Shown here one piece after another: positions 60,742 to 64,000 of a stretch of 64,000 bases of DNA. Under the pieces are notes generated by a model. It worked only from the letters and a program-made list of their open reading frames with translations. It ran no database searches and was not told where the DNA came from. The first letter of the stretch is position 1; each line of letters starts with the position of its first letter. Position numbers and translations under genes: made by a program. This DNA comes from Acidisphaera sp. L21 (GTDB lineage: Bacteria > Pseudomonadota > Alphaproteobacteria > Acetobacterales > Acetobacteraceae): positions 53,297 to 117,296 of the forward strand of contig NZ_LMUY01000008.1 in assembly GCF_009765685.1 (NCBI RefSeq), given 5' to 3'.

Positions 60742-62168
60742 GCGGCGGTCTTCCGGTCACGCATGAACTGGAAGAACTCGACGCCCTCGCGCAGGCGGCG
60801 CTTCATCATCTGCGGGCTGCGCACCATCTCGCCGACGATGGAGGCGATCTTCGGCGCGCGGAAATAGAAGCGCTTGTAGAACACCTCGACGCTGTCGAAG
60901 ATTTCGCCATGCGTCAGCACGCCGGGATAGTTCAGCGGCGCGATCTGGATGCCGGTTTCGTCAATCAGCTCGGCATGTTCCTCGCTCAGCCAGCCATTCT
61001 CCAGCGCCTGCTTGTGCAGGAACGTGCCGGGATACGGGGCGGCAAGTGAAACCTGCAGCGTGTGCGGGTTGATTTCGGTGGCGAACTTGATGGTCTGCTC
61101 GATCGTCTCCTTCGTCTCGCCGGGGAGGCCGAGGATGAAAGTGCCGTGGATCTTGATCCCCAACTCGTGGCAGTCGCGGGTGAATTTCTTCGCGACCTCG
61201 ATCAGCATGCCCTTCTTGATGTTGTGCAGGATTTGCTGATTGCCGCTCTCGTATCCGACCAGCAGCAGCCGCAGCCCGTTATCCTTCAGGATCTTCAGCG
61301 TCTCGCGCGGCACGTTCGCCTTGGCGTTGCATGACCAGGTGACGCCCAGCTTGCCCAACTCGCGCGCGATCGCTTCGGCGCGGGGCAGGTCGTCGGTGAA
61401 GGTGTCGTCGTCGAAGAAGAACTCCTTCACCTGGGGGAACATCTTCTGCGCCAGGCGAATTTCCTCGGCCACATGGCCCGGGCTGCGCGTGCGGTAGCGA
61501 TGACCGCCCACCGTCTGCGGCCACAGGCAGAAGGTGCAGCGGGATTTGCAGCCGCGGCCGGTGTAGATCGAGATGTACGGGTGCATCAGATACCCGATGA
61601 AATAATCCTCGATCTTCAGGTCCCGCTTGTAGACGTCCGTCACGAACGGCAGCGAGTCCATGTTCTCGATCATGGCGCGGTCTTTGTTGTGCAGGATCGT
61701 GCCCGCAGCGTCGCGGTAGGAAATCCCGTCGACATCCTTGTAGTCGCGGCCCTCGGCGATTTCCTTAATGGTGAAATCGAACTCGTTGCGCGCCACGAAG
61801 TCGATGCATGGTCCGCCCTTCAGGCTTTCCAGCGGCTGAACCGCCACCTTGGCGCCAACGAAACCGATCTTCAGCGACGGCTTCGCATCCTTCAGCGCCT
61901 GCGCCACCTTCACGTCGGACGCGAAGGAGGGCGTGGAGGTGTGGATCACCACCATTTCGCTCTCCTTGGCGGCGGCCAGCACCGGCTCCATCCCCAACCC
62001 GGCAGGTGGCGCATCGATCAGCTTGCTCCCCTCCACCAGGGCGGCCGGCTGGGCCAGCCAGGTCGGATACCAGAAGGAGCGGATTTCGCGCTTGGCCTGG
62101 TAGCGCGAACCAGCGCCGCCATCGAACCCACCGAAGGACGGGGGCTGCAGGAACAACGTCTTCATCAT
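60738..62168 (-). CDS. hpnJ: Hopanoid biosynthesis radical SAM protein HpnJ
   Basis: A 476-residue enzyme. An N-terminal B12-binding-like domain (about 1-170, KTLFLQPPSFGGFDGGAGSR at the start) precedes the radical SAM motif TGRGCKSRCTFCLWPQ (CxxxCxxC) near residue 208. FFFDDDTFTDDLP, LVGYESGNQQIL and ILGLPGETKETIEQTI follow as in HpnJ proteins. It is reported to make the cyclitol-ether head group from aminosugar bacteriohopanetetrol. ATG 62168 (MMKTLFLQ) is preferred over the longer open frame to 62360, which re-reads hpnI. Confidence 0.93.
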   Translation of the reverse strand: MMKTLFLQPPSFGGFDGGAGSRYQAKREIRSFWYPTWLAQPAALVEGSKLIDAPPAGLGMEPVLAAAKESEMVVIHTSTPSFASDVKVAQALKDAKPSLKIGFVGAKVAVQPLESLKGGPCIDFVARNEFDFTIKEIAEGRDYKDVDGISYRDAAGTILHNKDRAMIENMDSLPFVTDVYKRDLKIEDYFIGYLMHPYISIYTGRGCKSRCTFCLWPQTVGGHRYRTRSPGHVAEEIRLAQKMFPQVKEFFFDDDTFTDDLPRAEAIARELGKLGVTWSCNAKANVPRETLKILKDNGLRLLLVGYESGNQQILHNIKKGMLIEVAKKFTRDCHELGIKIHGTFILGLPGETKETIEQTIKFATEINPHTLQVSLAAPYPGTFLHKQALENGWLSEEHAELIDETGIQIAPLNYPGVLTHGEIFDSVEVFYKRFYFRAPKIASIVGEMVRSPQMMKRRLREGVEFFQFMRDRKTAA

Positions 62169-62172
62169 GGCT

Positions 62173-63327
62173 TTATCCCTTGCCTGCCGCGAGCCGCGGA
62201 GGCGAAATCTGCATAACATGGCCGCGCCAGGCGACTTGGTTCCCGCCGTAGCTGGCGAGGATGACCGCGACAGACAATAGGTCCCGCGCTGGCAGCAGCC
62301 AGACGGGAACAGCGGTCGACAGGCCCAACTCGGCATCGATGGCCAGCATCGTGGCGGCACGCGTCAGCCACGTGGCGCCAAACAGCAAAATCGCCCACGG
62401 TTCGAAGCCCGAAAACAGCACGGCGAGCGCGGCCCAGAACAGCGGGTACTGCAGCGAGGACAGGGCGAACCCGACCGGTGCCAGCGACTGAATCGTCCGG
62501 CCCCAGCGCAGTTCGTGCGCGAAAAGATGCGACATCCGCACCTCTGGCACCGTCGTCTCCGGCAGGGTTGCGGCCAAGGCCACGGTTTCGCCCCGTGCGC
62601 TTACCAGCCGGCCGAGCACGGCGTCGTCGGCCAAGTGATGCACCAGCGCATGCAGGCCGCCGACGCTTTCCAGCGTGTGGCGGTGCAGCGCCATCGTTGC
62701 GCCCAGGCAGTCTCGCCGGCCCAACGAACGGGCCAGCAGCGCACCCGGCAGGAAGCTGTGGTTGATCTGCGCCGCACCCAGCCGTGCCGCGATCGTCCCA
62801 GTCGCCCGCAGCCCGGCGTAAAGCGTCGTCACCAATCCAACGCCGGGGTTGTCAAGCTCCGCCACCAGGTTGGACAGGTAGTCGGGCGGCGCATGGATGT
62901 CGCTGTCCGCGATCACCAGCACGTCATGTGCGACGCGCGGATACATGTTGATGAGGTTGCTGACCTTGCGGTTGATCCCGTGCTGCGTCGGGTCGATGAC
63001 GACCTCGATATCCAGCTTGGGGAACCGCGAGCGCAGCCGGCGCAGCACGTGCAGGGCCGGGTCCGCCGGGTCCTGCAGGCCGAACACGATCTGGAAATGC
63101 GGGTAGTCCTGTTTGCAGAACGAGGCCAGCGCCTCCTCCAGCAACGGCTCGTCCCCATGCAGCGGCTTCAGGATGGTGATCGGTGGTTGCCAATGGCTCC
63201 GCGTATGTTCGCGTAGGTTATGCCGTCGTACCGCCCACCAGCCGATGACGGCCTGCGACAGCCCAGCCATCGTGACCAGAGCGGTCGCAACCGCCAGCCC
63301 TCCCCAGATCTGAGGTAGCAGGCTCAC
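62173..63327 (-). CDS. hpnI: Hopanoid biosynthesis glycosyltransferase HpnI, GTG start
   Basis: A 384-residue GT2 membrane glycosyltransferase. The N-terminal helix (about 7-30), ITILKPLHGDEPLLEEALASF, VIADSDIHAPPDYL (the DSD metal motif), DDAVLGRLV and RWGRTIQSL (a QxxRW-like motif) are typical, with two or three C-terminal helices. It is reported to add N-acetylglucosamine to bacteriohopanetetrol. The GTG at 63327 overlaps the HpnM stop as GTGA. hpnJ begins 4 bases after the stop. Confidence 0.92.
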   Translation of the reverse strand: MSLLPQIWGGLAVATALVTMAGLSQAVIGWWAVRRHNLREHTRSHWQPPITILKPLHGDEPLLEEALASFCKQDYPHFQIVFGLQDPADPALHVLRRLRSRFPKLDIEVVIDPTQHGINRKVSNLINMYPRVAHDVLVIADSDIHAPPDYLSNLVAELDNPGVGLVTTLYAGLRATGTIAARLGAAQINHSFLPGALLARSLGRRDCLGATMALHRHTLESVGGLHALVHHLADDAVLGRLVSARGETVALAATLPETTVPEVRMSHLFAHELRWGRTIQSLAPVGFALSSLQYPLFWAALAVLFSGFEPWAILLFGATWLTRAATMLAIDAELGLSTAVPVWLLPARDLLSVAVILASYGGNQVAWRGHVMQISPPRLAAGKG

Positions 63328-63926
63328 GGAACGCTTGCGCCGCCCGAGAGGTCCGAGACTTTCTTACGCAGGCTGGCCACTAGCGCGTCTGGACCGCCGG
63401 ATAACAGGCTACGGAAATCCGAGCGCTGCACCGCGACGCGGCTGATGGAGCCGTCCAGCAGCACGTCCACCGCCTGCCAACCGTTGCTGCCCTGGCGCAT
63501 GACGTAGTCGATACGCGCCGGGTCGCCGCTGGCTGGGATGATATGCGTCGCGACGACCTGCTCCGCACCCACGGCCCTGGTGTCCGGATCGATGGTGAAT
63601 TTCTCGCCGTCGAAGGAGGAGAAGTTGCTGACGTAGCTGGCGACGGTGAAGCGGAGGAATTCCGCCTGGAGCGCCTGCTGCTGGTCGGGCGTGAAGCTTT
63701 TCCAGCGCGGGCCGACCGAGGTCTCCAGAATGGTCTCGAGATCGAACGCGTGCTGCACTACCGGCGACAGCGTGGCGAAGCGCTGGCCGAATGGCGTGGA
63801 CTTCCCGGCATGCATGACGCTCAGCAGGCCCTGATCCAATGCCTCGATCGGCGCCGCGGCCTCGCTGGCGGCTTGCGCCGATAGGCTGAACGCCAGCGAA
63901 AACAACACGGCAAGAATGCGAATCAT
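63324..63926 (-). CDS. hpnM: Hopanoid-associated MlaC-like periplasmic protein HpnM
   Basis: A 200-residue exported protein with a Sec signal (MIRILAVLFSLAFSLSAQAA, cleavage near 19) and an MlaC/Ttg2-like body: TPFGQRFATLSPVVQHAFDL, ILETSVGPRWKSFTPDQQQAL and FRSLLSGGPDALVASLRKKV. In hopanoid clusters it is named HpnM and is thought to move hopanoids or other lipids across the periplasm. Its ATG overlaps the stop of the gene to its right (ATGA), and its own stop overlaps the hpnI GTG. Confidence 0.92.
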   Translation of the reverse strand: MIRILAVLFSLAFSLSAQAASEAAAPIEALDQGLLSVMHAGKSTPFGQRFATLSPVVQHAFDLETILETSVGPRWKSFTPDQQQALQAEFLRFTVASYVSNFSSFDGEKFTIDPDTRAVGAEQVVATHIIPASGDPARIDYVMRQGSNGWQAVDVLLDGSISRVAVQRSDFRSLLSGGPDALVASLRKKVSDLSGGASVP

Positions 63927-64000
63927 TGGCCGGATACCCGCTTGGCTTGCGCGACAATCTTCTGCCCGGCGGCTTCGGCTGCGGTTCGGACGATGTCCTT
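63923..64000 (-). CDS. C-terminal end of an unidentified gene upstream of hpnM
   Basis: Twenty-five codons and a TGA are visible, ending AKRVSGQ, with the stop overlapping the hpnM start. The tail is Ala/Lys rich and not recognisable. By cluster context it could be a hopanoid or lipid-trafficking gene such as hpnN or a MlaA-type lipoprotein, but nothing in the visible residues proves it. Confidence 0.6.
   Translation of the reverse strand, partial: KDIVRTAAEAAGQKIVAQAKRVSGQ

Overview
The window is about 64 kb of gene-dense, high-GC chromosomal DNA. Gene content suggests an alphaproteobacterium, most plausibly of the Acetobacteraceae/Rhodospirillales. The reasons are a general L-amino-acid (Aap) transporter, an FYDLN-acid-tail protein, a DUF2842 protein, an IalB-like protein, a plant-type glutamate-cysteine ligase and a hopanoid-tailoring cluster (hpnM-I-J-K). 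The genus is not determined. I see no phage, insertion sequence, CRISPR array or plasmid backbone. It reads as a mostly housekeeping chromosome with many nutrient-uptake systems.

Layout. 1-5.3 kb: end of aapJ, then aapQMP and an orphan peptide-type binding protein. 5.3-8.6 kb (minus strand): a Pit phosphate transporter and ahcY, with a palindrome in the putative ahcY promoter. 8.7-15.6 kb: a four-gene surface-glycan island (two-domain GT2, methyltransferase, GT11-like and GT92-like glycosyltransferases) arranged as two convergent pairs. 15.6-18.7 kb: argG, an exported hydrolase and a Crp/Fnr regulator. 18.9-23.6 kb: an NMT1/ThiY-like ABC operon followed by a HWE histidine kinase that looks like the back half of a CheB/CheR-fused kinase. 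23.6-28.1 kb: DUF218, methyltransferase, TrmH-family methyltransferase, IalB-like protein, rlmN and the FYDLN protein. 28.2-34 kb: aroA-cmk-rpsA-sppA and a universal stress protein. 34-36.3 kb (minus): ubiA, a lysine-methyltransferase-like gene and a legumain-like (C13) lipoprotein. 36.4-39.9 kb: gshA, then an AT-rich junction, a long hairpin leader and a BTAD/TPR regulator. 40-44.5 kb: a branched-chain-type ABC operon with a fused LivH-LivM permease. 44.5-47.6 kb: BrkB-like protein, orphan TctC, apt and DUF2842. 47.6-51.8 kb: the ugpBAEC glycerol-3-phosphate operon behind a well-formed Pho box. Then come tRNA-Pro(CGG), a LOG-family protein, a cytochrome c/cytochrome b561 pair, a LysM protein, psd-pssA, accD-folC-GNAT, a 2OG-Fe(II) oxygenase and the hopanoid cluster, which runs off the right edge.

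Common themes: nearly every operon uses 1-8 bp stop/start overlaps. All six complete solute-binding proteins have leaders with adjacent arginines. Non-ATG starts are frequent, and two genes (the ATPase at 22577 and hpnK at 60741) appear to start at CTG inside a CTGA overlap, because no ATG/GTG/TTG precedes their conserved N-termini. No single locus is clearly a new system. The best leads are the glycan island with its tandem RGWA domains, the CheB/CheR-derived orphan kinase, the C13 lipoprotein operon, the structured leader of the BTAD regulator and the CTG starts.
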